Shown piece after piece: positions 33,050-41,500 of a DNA stretch of 64,000 nt. The position numbers and the translations under genes were made by a program. The stretch lies in assembly GCA_016719535.1 (NCBI GenBank), contig JADJYX010000043.1, positions 1-64,000 of the forward strand. The letters run 5' to 3'. The DNA is from Rubrivivax sp. Its GTDB lineage: Bacteria > Pseudomonadota > Gammaproteobacteria > Burkholderiales > Burkholderiaceae_C. Under the pieces are notes generated by a model that made no database searches, was not told where the DNA came from, and saw only the letters and a program-made list of their open reading frames with translations. How positions within the stretch are numbered: position 1 is the stretch's first letter; each line of letters begins with the position of its first letter.

Positions 33050-35092
33050 TCAGGCTCCGCCAGCATAACGCCGCAACAGTGCCTGCTGTGCACTGACACC
33101 CTGCTCGGCCACGCGCCGGTAGCTGCCGTCGGCGCCCAGCACCCAGGCATCGATCTGATCGTGCAGGTAGGGCACCAGCGCCTCGTCGATCACGCGCTGG
33201 CGCAGCTGCGCGTCGCGGATCGGCCAGGCCACCTCGATGCGGCGGTGCAGGTTGCGGCTCATCCAGTCGGCGCTGCTCAGGTACAGCACCTCGTCGTCGT
33301 CACCCTCGCCCCAGCGGAAATAGAAGATGCGCGAGTGCTCGAGGAAGCGGCCGACGATCGAACGCACGCGGATGTTGTCGCTGACCCCCGGCACGCCGGG
33401 CGCCAGCATGCAGGCGCCGCGCACGATGAGGTCGATGCGGGCGCCGGCCTGGCCGGCGCGCAGCAGCGCCTCGATCAGCGCCGGGTCGGTCAGCGCATTG
33501 ATCTTGGCGACGATCCGTGCGGGCCGCCCGGCGCGTGCCGACGCGGCCACCTGGTCGACGTGCGACAGCAGCCGGCGGTGCAACTGGAAGGGTGCCGCCA
33601 CCAGCCGCGTGGGCGAGCGCATGCGCGCCTGGCTGGCAATCTGCTGGAACACCCCGTCGGCGTCGGCCCCCAGCGCCGCGTCGGCGCTGAGCATGCCGAT
33701 GTCGGTATAGAGGCGCGCCGTGCGCGGGTTGTAGTTGCCGGTGGACAGGTGCACGTAGCGGCGCAGGCCGCCGCCCTCGCGTCGCGTCACCAGCAGCAGC
33801 TTGGCGTGCGTCTTCAGCCCGACCACCCCATACACCACCTGGGCGCCCACGGCCTCCAGGCGGTCGGCCCAGTTGATGTTGGCCTCCTCGTCGAAGCGGG
33901 CCTTGAGCTCCACCACCGCGGTCACGTCCTTGCCGCGGCGGGCGGCCTCGATCAGCAGTTCCATCAGCTCGGACTGCTCGCCGGTGCGGTAGACGGTCTG
34001 GCGGATGGCGAGCACGTCGGCGTCGTCGACCGCCTCGCGCAGAAACTGCACCACCGGCTCGAAGCTCTCGAAAGGATGGTGCAGCAGCAGGTCGCCCTGC
34101 TGCAGCCGCTCGAAGATCGGCACCCCGGCCGGCAGCCGCCGCGTCGGCCAGGCCGGGACGTGCAGCGGGAAGCGCAGTGACTGGGCCGCCGCCTGGTCGA
34201 TCAGCTGGTTCAGCCGCACCAGGTTGACGGGGCCGTCGACGCGGTACAGCTGCGAGGCCGGCAGCTGGAACTGTTCGAGCAGGAAGTCGGACAGCTCGGC
34301 CGGGCAGCTGCTGACCACCTCGAGCCGGATCGCGCGTCCGAAATGCCGCCGTGACAGGCCGCTGCGCAGCGCCTGGCGCAGGTTGGTGACATCGTCGCCA
34401 TCGACCTCGAGGTCGGAATCGCGCGTCACGCGGAACTGCGAGAAGGCCTCCACCGTGCGGCCCGGGAAGAGTTCGCCCAGGTGCGCCCGCATCACGCTGG
34501 TCAGCAGCACGAAGCCCTGCCGGCCACCGCACAGCGCATCCGGCAGGCGGATCACGCGCGGCAGCGTGCGCGGCACCTTGACGATGGCCACCGCATTGCT
34601 GCGGCCGAAGGCATCACGCCCGGACAGGCGGGCGATGAAATTCAGCGACTTGTTGGCCACCTGCGGAAAGGGGTGCGACGGGTCCAGCCCGACCGGCATC
34701 AGCAGCGGCCGCACCTCGCGCTGGAAGAAGTCATCCACCCACTGGCGCTGGCCTTCGTCGCGCTCGGCGTGGTTGAGCACGACGATGCCCTCGCGCGTCA
34801 GCGCCGGCATCAGTTCGCCGTTGAAGATGGCGTACTGCTCGGCGATCAGTGCCCGCGCCGCCTCGGCCACACCGGCCAGTTGCGCCTGCGCCGCCGCGGT
34901 GGCGGCGGTATGCGCGGCCTCCAGCAGTTCGGCCATGCGGACTTCGAAGAATTCGTCGAGGTTGGACGACACGATCGTCACATAGCGCAGCCGCTCCAGC
35001 AGCGGCACGTCGACCCGCCGGGCCTGCGCCAGCACGCGGTGGTTGAACTGCAGGATCGAGCGTTCGCGGTCGAGCAAGGCCATCATGGGCAT
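33050..35092 (-). CDS. ppk1: Polyphosphate kinase 1
   Basis: This 680-residue enzyme makes polyphosphate from ATP. The amino-terminal 'RERSILQFNHRVLAQA' and 'SSNLDEFFEVRMAELLEAAH' are the PPK N domain. The two catalytic histidines lie in 'GLKTHAKLLLVTRREG' and 'VHLSTGNYNPRTARLYTDIG'. The end 'WPIRDAQLRQRVIDEAL' is typical. ATG 35092 lies only two bases after a Pho box array, which leaves no room for an ordinary leader. ATG codons at 35086 or 35083 are alternatives. It is followed by sixA. Confidence 0.96.
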   Translation of the reverse strand: MPMMALLDRERSILQFNHRVLAQARRVDVPLLERLRYVTIVSSNLDEFFEVRMAELLEAAHTAATAAAQAQLAGVAEAARALIAEQYAIFNGELMPALTREGIVVLNHAERDEGQRQWVDDFFQREVRPLLMPVGLDPSHPFPQVANKSLNFIARLSGRDAFGRSNAVAIVKVPRTLPRVIRLPDALCGGRQGFVLLTSVMRAHLGELFPGRTVEAFSQFRVTRDSDLEVDGDDVTNLRQALRSGLSRRHFGRAIRLEVVSSCPAELSDFLLEQFQLPASQLYRVDGPVNLVRLNQLIDQAAAQSLRFPLHVPAWPTRRLPAGVPIFERLQQGDLLLHHPFESFEPVVQFLREAVDDADVLAIRQTVYRTGEQSELMELLIEAARRGKDVTAVVELKARFDEEANINWADRLEAVGAQVVYGVVGLKTHAKLLLVTRREGGGLRRYVHLSTGNYNPRTARLYTDIGMLSADAALGADADGVFQQIASQARMRSPTRLVAAPFQLHRRLLSHVDQVAASARAGRPARIVAKINALTDPALIEALLRAGQAGARIDLIVRGACMLAPGVPGVSDNIRVRSIVGRFLEHSRIFYFRWGEGDDDEVLYLSSADWMSRNLHRRIEVAWPIRDAQLRQRVIDEALVPYLHDQIDAWVLGADGSYRRVAEQGVSAQQALLRRYAGGA

Positions 35093-35094
35093 GG

Positions 35095-35134
35095 ATGACA
35101 GTTTATGAACAGACTGCGACGGTTCCGTGACAAG
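35095..35134 (-). promoter_or_regulatory. Pho box array upstream of ppk1
   Basis: On the minus strand four 7-base units recur every 11 bases: CTTGTCA, ACCGTCG, CTGTTCA and CTGTCAT. The last matches the PhoB half-site consensus exactly and the first and third differ by one or two bases. The geometry (7 bases plus 4-base spacers) is that of PhoB binding sites. The array ends two bases before the ppk1 start, closer than usual. Confidence 0.7.
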
Positions 35135-35159
35135 CCCCGACGCCCCGTAGCATCGGCGC

Positions 35160-35564
35160 ATGGAAGCCGCTCCCCTGCCCTGGTGGCTGCACCCGTCCGC
35201 ACGGCGCTGGTGGCGCGCCCTGCTGGCCCTGCTGCTGCTGGCCGTGGCCTGGCTGGCCTTCAGCCCGGCGCCGCCGCCGCAGGCCGATACCGGCTGGGAC
35301 AAGGCCAATCATGCGCTGGCCTTTGCGGTGCTGGCGGCCGTGGCCGAACTGGCCGTGTGGCCACACCCGGCGCGGCGCTGGTTGACGGTGGTCGGGCTGC
35401 TCGCCTACGGCGCGCTGATCGAAGGGGTGCAGTCGCGGCTGCCCCCGCGCAGCGGCGAGTGGAGCGACCTGGCGGCCGATGCCGCCGGCATCGCCATCGG
35501 CCTGCTGCTGGCGGCCCCGCTGCTGCGGCGCGCACCGGCATCGCTCAGACGCCCATCTCCTTGA
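35160..35564 (+). CDS. VanZ-like membrane protein
   Basis: This 134-residue protein has about four hydrophobic segments and the VanZ-like pattern 'DTGWDKANHALAFAVLAAVA' with 'YGALIEGVQSRLPPRSGEWS' and 'DLAADAAGIAIGLLLA'. The function of chromosomal VanZ-like proteins is unclear; in vancomycin clusters VanZ gives teicoplanin resistance. It is divergent from ppk1 and shares the spacer with the Pho boxes. It overlaps the convergent decarboxylase-like gene by 20 bases. Confidence 0.85.
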   Translation: MEAAPLPWWLHPSARRWWRALLALLLLAVAWLAFSPAPPPQADTGWDKANHALAFAVLAAVAELAVWPHPARRWLTVVGLLAYGALIEGVQSRLPPRSGEWSDLAADAAGIAIGLLLAAPLLRRAPASLRRPSP

Positions 35565-35922
35565 ACACCTCGCGTGCCTGGCGGAAGGCGTCGATGCCCG
35601 CGGGTACGCCGCAATAGATTGCCGCCTGCAGGAAGACCTCGCGGATCTCGTCCCTCGTCACGCCGTTGTTGAGCGCGCCGCGCACGTGCAGCTTCAGTTC
35701 GTGCGGCCGGTTCAGCGCCGTCAGCATCGCCAGGTTGAGCAGGCTGCGCGTGCGCCGGTCCAGCCCGGGGCGGTTCCACACGTCGCCCCAGCAATACTGG
35801 GTGACCAGTTCCTGCATCGGCCGGCTGAAGTCGTCGGCACCGGCGATCGAGGCGTCCACGTAGGCGGCACCCAGCACCTCGCGCCGCGTCTGCAGGCCTT
35901 GTTCGAACAGCTCGTCGTTCAT
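35545..35922 (-). CDS. Carboxymuconolactone decarboxylase-family protein
   Basis: This 125-residue protein matches the CMD family: 'LFEQGLQTRREVLGAAYVDA', 'YCWGDVWNRPGLDRRTRSLL' and 'LALNRPHELKLHVRGALNNG'-type sequence followed by 'VTRDEIREVFLQAAIYCGVP'. It lacks the C-x-x-C of AhpD peroxidases and looks like 4-carboxymuconolactone decarboxylase (PcaC). No other protocatechuate gene is nearby, so the substrate is uncertain. The start (ATG 35922) lies 22 bases after the stop of the MaoC-like gene on the same strand. Confidence 0.85.
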   Translation of the reverse strand: MNDELFEQGLQTRREVLGAAYVDASIAGADDFSRPMQELVTQYCWGDVWNRPGLDRRTRSLLNLAMLTALNRPHELKLHVRGALNNGVTRDEIREVFLQAAIYCGVPAGIDAFRQAREVFKEMGV

Positions 35923-35944
35923 GATCGCTCCGGGGTGATGGGGT

Positions 35945-36790
35945 TCAGGCCAGGTCGGCACGGGCCTGCATGGCCAGCGCGCCCTCGTGGTCACGTGCCC
36001 ACAGCGCCACGGCGCCGGTGCCCTCGGGGCGGCCGCAGACGCTGAAGCGGTGGATGTCGAAGACCGGCCGCACCGCCTTGAAGGCGAAGCGTCGCAGCGT
36101 GGCGTCGGGCCATTCGCGGCGCAGCAGGTCCAGCAGCAGCGTGGCGATCAGCGGCCCGTGCACGATCAGGCCCGGGTAGCCCTCGACAACGGTGACGTAG
36201 GGGCGGTCGTAATGGATGCGGTGGCCGTTGAAGGTCAGCGCCGAATAGCGGAACAGCAGCACCGGGTCGGGCACGATGTCGCGGCTGAAGGCGGCATCGG
36301 CCGGCGCCGGCTGCGGCGCCGGCGCGGCAGCACCGGGCTGCGGCATGTCGCGGTAGACGATGTCGTGCTCTTCGGTCAGCGCCAGGCCGCGGTCGCCGGT
36401 GTAGTCGTGCCGCACGGTCACGAAGACCAGCGTGCCGCTGCGGCCCTGCTTGACGTCGACCGATCCGATGCGCGAGAGGCGGGTGGCCGCTTCGCCGACG
36501 CGCAGCGGCTGCACGAAGTCGAGCCGGCTGCCGGCCCACATCCGCCTGGGCAGCGGCACCGGCGGCAGGAAGCCGCCGCGCCTCGGATGCCCGTCGGGCC
36601 CGATCTCGTGCGCCGGCGCCTGCGGCAGAAAATACAGCCAGTGCCACAACGGCGGTACTGCCGTGCCGGGCACCGGCGGCGGATCGTCGCGGTCCAGCGT
36701 GGCCGACAGGCCCGCCAGCGGGGCGGCGGTGATCAGATCCCGCTGCGCCTGTTCGCGGCCGACCCAGTCCTTCAAGCGATTCAGATCCAT
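35945..36790 (-). CDS. MaoC-like acyl-CoA hydratase (HTD2/mesaconyl-C4-CoA type)
   Basis: This 281-residue protein has two hot-dog halves. The first has 'VPPLWHWLYFLPQAPAHEIG' and 'RRMWAGSRLDFVQPLRVGEA'. The second carries 'FRYSALTFNGHRIHYDRPYV' with the catalytic Asn/His region and 'GLIVHGPLIATLLLDLLRRE'. This layout is that of the HTD2 and mesaconyl-C4-CoA hydratase family. The exact acyl-CoA is unknown. The 22-base gap to the decarboxylase-like gene suggests one transcript. ATG 36790 is chosen since the upstream extension is not homologous. Confidence 0.85.
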   Translation of the reverse strand: MDLNRLKDWVGREQAQRDLITAAPLAGLSATLDRDDPPPVPGTAVPPLWHWLYFLPQAPAHEIGPDGHPRRGGFLPPVPLPRRMWAGSRLDFVQPLRVGEAATRLSRIGSVDVKQGRSGTLVFVTVRHDYTGDRGLALTEEHDIVYRDMPQPGAAAPAPQPAPADAAFSRDIVPDPVLLFRYSALTFNGHRIHYDRPYVTVVEGYPGLIVHGPLIATLLLDLLRREWPDATLRRFAFKAVRPVFDIHRFSVCGRPEGTGAVALWARDHEGALAMQARADLA

Positions 36791-36887
36791 GCGGGCATTG
36801 TGAGCGTCGCACGACCGCAGGCGCACGTGCGGCCTTCGGCATGACCGAAGCGGCCGTTCAGCCCCTGCGAAGCGAGCCGGCGCGCGA

Positions 36888-37876
36888 TCAGCCGGCAAGC
36901 GCCGGCGCGCCGTCGGTCGGCGTCACCTGCACGACGACGCTGCCCCGCTTGTGGCCGCTGCCGACGCGGGCATGCGCCGCCGGCAGTTGCTCGAAGGGCC
37001 AGATCGAGTCGATGAGCGGCACGATGTCGCTGCGCATGGCCAGATCCATCAGGCGCTGCTGCGCCTCGATGGTTTCGCGTCCGCTGCCGCTGATGCTTCG
37101 CCAGCCCTGGCGCGGCAGCGCCAGCATCGCCGGAAGGCCGGCCGCGATGGCGAGGAAGCGGCCCCCCCCCCGGCCGCAGCAGGTGCAGGCAGCGGGCAAA
37201 AACTCGCCACGCAGGTGTCGGCCACCACGTCGAACCGCCCGTCGCCCAGGGTGTCGGCCGGATGCACCCGGCAGTCCAGCGCCTCGGCCGCCCCCAGGTC
37301 ATGCGCCAGCGCGAGATGGGGCGCGCTGGCCAGCGCCGTGACCACGAGCCCACGCGCGCGGGCCTGCTGCAGCAGCGCGCTGCCGACCGCACCGGTGGCC
37401 CCGATGACCAGCAGGCGCTCGCCGGGCTTCACCGCGGCGCGGTCGAGAAAATGCGCCGCCGTCAGGCCACCGAAGACCAGCGACGCCGCTTCGACCGCCG
37501 AGAGCGCTTCGGGCCGACGGACGATGGCCCGGTGCGAGGCCAGCAAGGCCCATTGCGCATGGCCATCGCCGCCCATGCTGGTGGCGGCCACGATGGCGTC
37601 ACCCGGGCGCCAGACCGCCACGCCAGCGCCAACCGTCACCACGGTGCCGGCGAGTACCGAGCCCAGCACCGGCCGCCGCGGCCGCCGCCAGCCGAAAGCC
37701 AGCCGGCCCAGCAACCCGAAGCCGCGCGGCAGGCGCTGGCTGCGGATGCGCGCGTCGCCACTGTCCACCGTGGTGGCCTCCACCCGCACCAGCAGTTGGC
37801 GCGGGCCGTGGCGCGGCAGGGGCTGCGTCACCAGCGCCAGCACCTCGGGCCCGCCATCGCGGCGGCAATGCCAGGC
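36888..37876 (-). pseudogene. Zinc-type quinone oxidoreductase, frameshifted
   Basis: The sequence reads as a medium-chain dehydrogenase/quinone oxidoreductase: 'GGPEVLALVTQPLPRHGPRQ', 'VLGSVLAGTVVTVGAGVAVW', and the NAD(P) loop 'ERLLVIGATGAVGSALLQQA'. Near 37200 a run of five T and near 37170 a run of ten G (minus strand) shift the frame twice. The end 'FLAIAAGLPAMLALPRQGWR' lies in another frame and stops at 36888. No start codon is found before the conserved amino terminus near 37876. Homopolymer indels suggest sequence error or fresh decay. Its identity within the family is not resolved. Confidence 0.75.
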
Positions 37877-38035
37877 CTGCGGGTGCGACGGCGGCGTGAC
37901 GGTGTGACGGCGTGAGCTTTGGGCATGGACCGATCGTCATGAACGGCCGGCATGACAATGCCAGGCTCACCCTTTGAGCCACCCCGCCGCCAGACTGCCT
38001 GCCATCCGCTGTCGCAACCCTTGACGGAGAACGTG

Positions 38036-39139
38036 ATGACCCAGGCCCTGCTCGACCTCGACACCCTGCCCGCCCCCGATCTTGCCGGCAACGGTCTCGA
38101 CCGCACCGGCTTCGACATCGGCTGGGACCATGCCCGCCATGGCCTGGTGCCGCCGGCCGGGCTGATGCTCGACGGCACGCCGGTCAGCCAGGGCTGGCGC
38201 GCGGCGCGCGCCGTCTTCGGCCGCCGCACGGTGGCCGCCACGCGCGGCGTGCGGCAGTGGCTGGCGCTGCGCCTGGACGCCTGGCGCACCGGCGTGGCCT
38301 TCGAGCCCGAGCAGGTCACGCCCCACTACCTGACGCAGATCGAGACCCCGCATTGCCCGGTCACGCGCCAGGCGCTGGGCAGTGGCGACGACAGCGCGCC
38401 GGTGACCACGCGGCTGCGCGACGACGCCGGCTTCGCCGCCGGCAACCTGGTGGTGATGAGCCGCATCGCCGAGCGCGCCAAGGCCGCGTGCACCGCTGCG
38501 CAGGCACTGCAGCACGCCGAGCGCATGGCGCGCGAGGGCCTGGAGACGCTCGACGGCCTGGACGCCGCCGCCTGGGCGCGGCTGGCCACGTTGATGAGCC
38601 TGGCGGTGGAACTGCCGCAGGTGCAGGCGGCGCGCATCCCCTTGCGCGTGCTGCCGCCCAACCGCGTGCGCGTGCTCAATCCGGCGCAGGGCCTGCAGGC
38701 CCTGCTGACGCTGCGCCTGCAGGCCGCGGGCTGGAGCCGCCGCGCCCGCGCCGTGGCCGACCTGCTGCCGCGCGCCGAGCTGCGCCATGACTTCAACCTC
38801 TTCGTCGGCGCGCTGGCGGCGCGGCTGATGACCATCCCGCTCGATGCCAGCCCGCGCGACCTGCGCTGGGCGCAGGAGGACGCCTGGGCCGACGGCCGCG
38901 TGCAGCGCCGCTGGGCGCAGTTTGCGGTGCAGCTGACGGCCGCCGAATCGGAAGTGCTGCTGCAGCGCGTGGCCGAGAGCGGCCTCGCCGGTCTGCACCT
39001 GCTGGTGCACGAGCGCAGCAGCGCCACCGAGGGCTGGGCGCTGCCGACGCAAGGGCGGCTGATCGCCTCGCCGCGCCGCGTGGCGCCGGTGCCGCGGCGG
39101 GGACACGTGGCCGCGACCGGGGCCCTCGACGCGCGCTGA
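38036..39139 (+). CDS. Conserved hypothetical protein, HNH-like segment
   Basis: This 367-residue protein starts at ATG 38036 after GGAGA at ribosome-binding distance. I do not recognise it as a named family. Residues near 100-160 read 'HYLTQIETPHCPVTRQALG' and later 'FAAGNLVVMSRIAERAKAA', which recalls the C-x-x-T...G-N-L-x-x-x-S-x-x-x-N-x-x-K pattern of HNH nucleases. The second Cys pair and the usual His are not evident. The rest is Ala/Leu-rich helix. The neighbours (a broken oxidoreductase and an MFS gene) give no hint. Confidence 0.75.
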   Translation: MTQALLDLDTLPAPDLAGNGLDRTGFDIGWDHARHGLVPPAGLMLDGTPVSQGWRAARAVFGRRTVAATRGVRQWLALRLDAWRTGVAFEPEQVTPHYLTQIETPHCPVTRQALGSGDDSAPVTTRLRDDAGFAAGNLVVMSRIAERAKAACTAAQALQHAERMAREGLETLDGLDAAAWARLATLMSLAVELPQVQAARIPLRVLPPNRVRVLNPAQGLQALLTLRLQAAGWSRRARAVADLLPRAELRHDFNLFVGALAARLMTIPLDASPRDLRWAQEDAWADGRVQRRWAQFAVQLTAAESEVLLQRVAESGLAGLHLLVHERSSATEGWALPTQGRLIASPRRVAPVPRRGHVAATGALDAR

Positions 39140-39301
39140 GAGCACCGCGGCGCTGCGCACACCGGTGCGCACACCACCGTCCAGGTGACCCGGGAGGCAC
39201 CCGCTGGGTGCAGGCCACAATCACGCGTGCCCGATGCCCCGACTGCGGCCAGCCCGGCCCGTGCAGATCCCCCACCCCTGCCGACGCCCGCGCCATCGCC
39301 G

Positions 39302-40507
39302 ATGGCGCGCCGCGCCACGCTGCCGGTCACGCTGCTGGTGCAGGCGGCTTCGGCCGCCGCGATGGTGGCACCCACGGTGGCGGCACCGCTGCTGCTGCAG
39401 CGGCTGCAGCTGGGCGCGGCTGCGGTCGGCGTCTACATCGCGCTCGTCTACCTGGGCGCGATGGCTGCCACGCAGCTGGGGCCGCTGTGCGTGCGCCGCT
39501 GGGGGGCCATCCGCACAAGCCAGCTGGCCTTGCTGCTGTCGGCGACGGGTCTGCTGCTGCTGTCGGTGAGCGACCTGCGCGTGGTGGCCCTGGGCGCGGT
39601 CATCGGCGGCCTGGGCTACGGGCCCATCACGCCGGCGAGTTCGCAGATGCTGTCGCGCACCACCGACCCGCGCCATTTCTCGCTGGTGTTCTCGATCAAG
39701 CAGACCGGCGTGCCGCTGGGCGGCGTGATCGCCGGGCTGATGGTGCCGCCGCTGGCGGGCTGGCGTGGTGTCGACGCGGCACTGCTGGCCAGTGCCGCCC
39801 TGTGCGCGCTGGCCGCGGTCAGCGCCTGGCCGCTGCGCCGCGCGCTCGATCACGACCGCGAGCCCGGCGCCGCCTGGCCTGGCGTGCGCCGCCTGGTCGA
39901 GCCGATGGTCTTCGTGGCCCTGCACCCGGTGCTGCGCAGCGTGGCGGTGGTGAGCTTCGTCTATTCGATGGTGCAGGTCAGCCTGACCTCCTACCTGGTG
40001 AGCTTCCTTCACGGCGAACGGGGCTGGACGCTGGTGGCCGCCGGCGCCGCACTGGCGGCCGCGCAGACGGCCGGTGTAATCGGGCGCGTCGGCTGGGGGC
40101 TGCTTGCCGACCGTTGGCTGGGGCCCCGCCACACGCTGCTGGTGCTGGGTGCGATTTCGCTCGGCTGCGGGCTGGCGCTGCCGCTGCTGGCGCCGTTGGC
40201 CTGGCCGAGCCTGCTGCTGGCGCTGCTGTGCGTCTACGGCGCCACCGCCATCGGCTGGAACGGCGTCTACCTGGCCACGGTGGCCCGGCTGGTGCCACGG
40301 GCCGACGCCGCGCGCGCCACCGGCGGGACGCTGTTCTTCACCTTCCTCGGCGTGCTGCTGGGCTCCCCGCTGTTCGGCCTGCTGGGCACGGCGCTGGGCA
40401 GCCTGGCCTGGGCCTTCGCGTTGCTGGGGCTGCCGCTGGCTGCCGTGCTGGTGCTGCTGCTGCGGTCACGCTGGCCGGTGCAAGCCGTGCACCGATCGCA
40501 CGCGTGA
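39302..40507 (+). CDS. MFS transporter
   Basis: This 401-residue protein has about twelve hydrophobic helices and the major facilitator pattern. 'TPASSQMLSRTTDPRHFSLV' with 'FSIKQTGVPLGGVIAGLMVP' lies mid-protein, and 'GVIGRVGWGLLADRWLGPRH' starts the second half. The family includes cyanate- and nitrate-type transporters with this 'KQTG-P' helix; the substrate is not assigned. ATG 39302 is chosen because the 39 upstream codons are Pro/Ala-rich and non-homologous. The 40508-40608 spacer has no feature besides the next gene's ribosome site. Confidence 0.9.
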   Translation: MARRATLPVTLLVQAASAAAMVAPTVAAPLLLQRLQLGAAAVGVYIALVYLGAMAATQLGPLCVRRWGAIRTSQLALLLSATGLLLLSVSDLRVVALGAVIGGLGYGPITPASSQMLSRTTDPRHFSLVFSIKQTGVPLGGVIAGLMVPPLAGWRGVDAALLASAALCALAAVSAWPLRRALDHDREPGAAWPGVRRLVEPMVFVALHPVLRSVAVVSFVYSMVQVSLTSYLVSFLHGERGWTLVAAGAALAAAQTAGVIGRVGWGLLADRWLGPRHTLLVLGAISLGCGLALPLLAPLAWPSLLLALLCVYGATAIGWNGVYLATVARLVPRADAARATGGTLFFTFLGVLLGSPLFGLLGTALGSLAWAFALLGLPLAAVLVLLLRSRWPVQAVHRSHA

Positions 40508-40608
40508 GTATTCACGGGCGCCATCGCCACTAGCGCACAGCCGGCACGAGGGGGGCTGTCGGACACTGCGTGTGCCATTCACGGCAGGCAACCGCAAGGA
40601 GACCGACG

Positions 40609-41079
40609 ATGGGCATGCAGATCAACATCGGCGACCACACGAGTTCAGAGGATGGCTACATCGCGTTCCCCAACCACCGCCGGGCCGATGTCCGATGGGC
40701 GCGGGTGAAGGCGCGCTGGATCGCCGCCGCCATGCCATCGGCCAATGTCTATTTCCGATCGCTGCCCGATGGCCGCACCTTGAGCGACCTGCTTGCAGAC
40801 GGCCGCATCTGGGTCAACTACCATGCGACCATGCCTCACTTCGGCGAGACCAATCGCGTCAGCGGCACGGAAATCGCCATTTCGGAGCGTTCCTGCAAGG
40901 TCGGGCGCTGGACGGTGCTCGCAACGCTGATCCACGAACTGGCCCATGCAGCAGGCGCACCCGGTGGCAACGACCGCAGCGCTGAACGCGCCCTGCTCGC
41001 CTGCGGTCTGGGACGGGCATCCGAGGACCAACATGGCGACGATGCCAATACGCCCTACAACCCCAACATCCAGGGTTGA
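40609..41079 (+). CDS. Small HExxH putative metalloprotease
   Basis: This 156-residue protein carries a zincin motif 'LATLIHELAHAAGAPGG', with HELAH at residues 109-113. Glu126 lies downstream and could be a third ligand. No signal peptide is visible. The start ATG 40609 follows AAGGAG at good distance. It ends 1 base before the start of a secreted TIMP-like protein gene, so the two are cotranscribed. I do not recognise a named peptidase family; the HExxH match and context support only 'putative metal-dependent peptidase'. Confidence 0.7.
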   Translation: MGMQINIGDHTSSEDGYIAFPNHRRADVRWARVKARWIAAAMPSANVYFRSLPDGRTLSDLLADGRIWVNYHATMPHFGETNRVSGTEIAISERSCKVGRWTVLATLIHELAHAAGAPGGNDRSAERALLACGLGRASEDQHGDDANTPYNPNIQG

Positions 41080-41080
41080 C

Positions 41081-41500
41081 ATGAAGCGTCAAGCCCGCTT
41101 ACTGGCGCTGGCCGCAGCGATGATGGCTTGCGGCACGGCACAGGCATGCCGCTGCCCGGCCGAGCCAGGGCCCGCAGCGGCCTACGCGCGCGCCGCGGGC
41201 GTATTGACAGGCGAGGTCCTGCGCGTCGACGCAGGCACCTACCCAGGTGAACAGCAGGCGCTCGTCGGGGTCGAACGGGCCTGGAAACTGCCTGTCGACA
41301 GCGAGCAGTGGGTCCATACCAGAACCACCTGCGCCTACTCGTTCACCGCGGGCACCCACCTGCTGCTCTATGTCTTCCGCGACAGTCAGCAGCGCCTGCA
41401 GACGCGGGTCTGCATGGGCAATCGGCCGCTGGATCAGGCGCAGCCCCACCTCGACTGGCTCGAGCGGCGCGGCAAGCCGGCACCGGTCGGCTCACGGTGA
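41081..41500 (+). CDS. Secreted TIMP/NTR-like protein
   Basis: This 139-residue protein has a signal peptide ('LLALAAAMMACGTAQA'). The mature protein starts with Cys-Arg-Cys. 'AAAYARAAGVLTGEVLRVDA', 'TRTTCAYSFTAGTHLLLYVF' and 'RVCMGNRPLDQAQPHLDWL' follow. The amino-terminal C-x-C and the G-E-V strand match the pattern of tissue-inhibitor-of-metalloproteinase (netrin-like OB) domains, where the free terminal Cys chelates a protease zinc. The gene is in one unit with a small HExxH protein. The inhibitor role is inferred. Its 3' end overlaps the convergent paaR-like gene by 9 bases. Confidence 0.7.
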   Translation: MKRQARLLALAAAMMACGTAQACRCPAEPGPAAAYARAAGVLTGEVLRVDAGTYPGEQQALVGVERAWKLPVDSEQWVHTRTTCAYSFTAGTHLLLYVFRDSQQRLQTRVCMGNRPLDQAQPHLDWLERRGKPAPVGSR

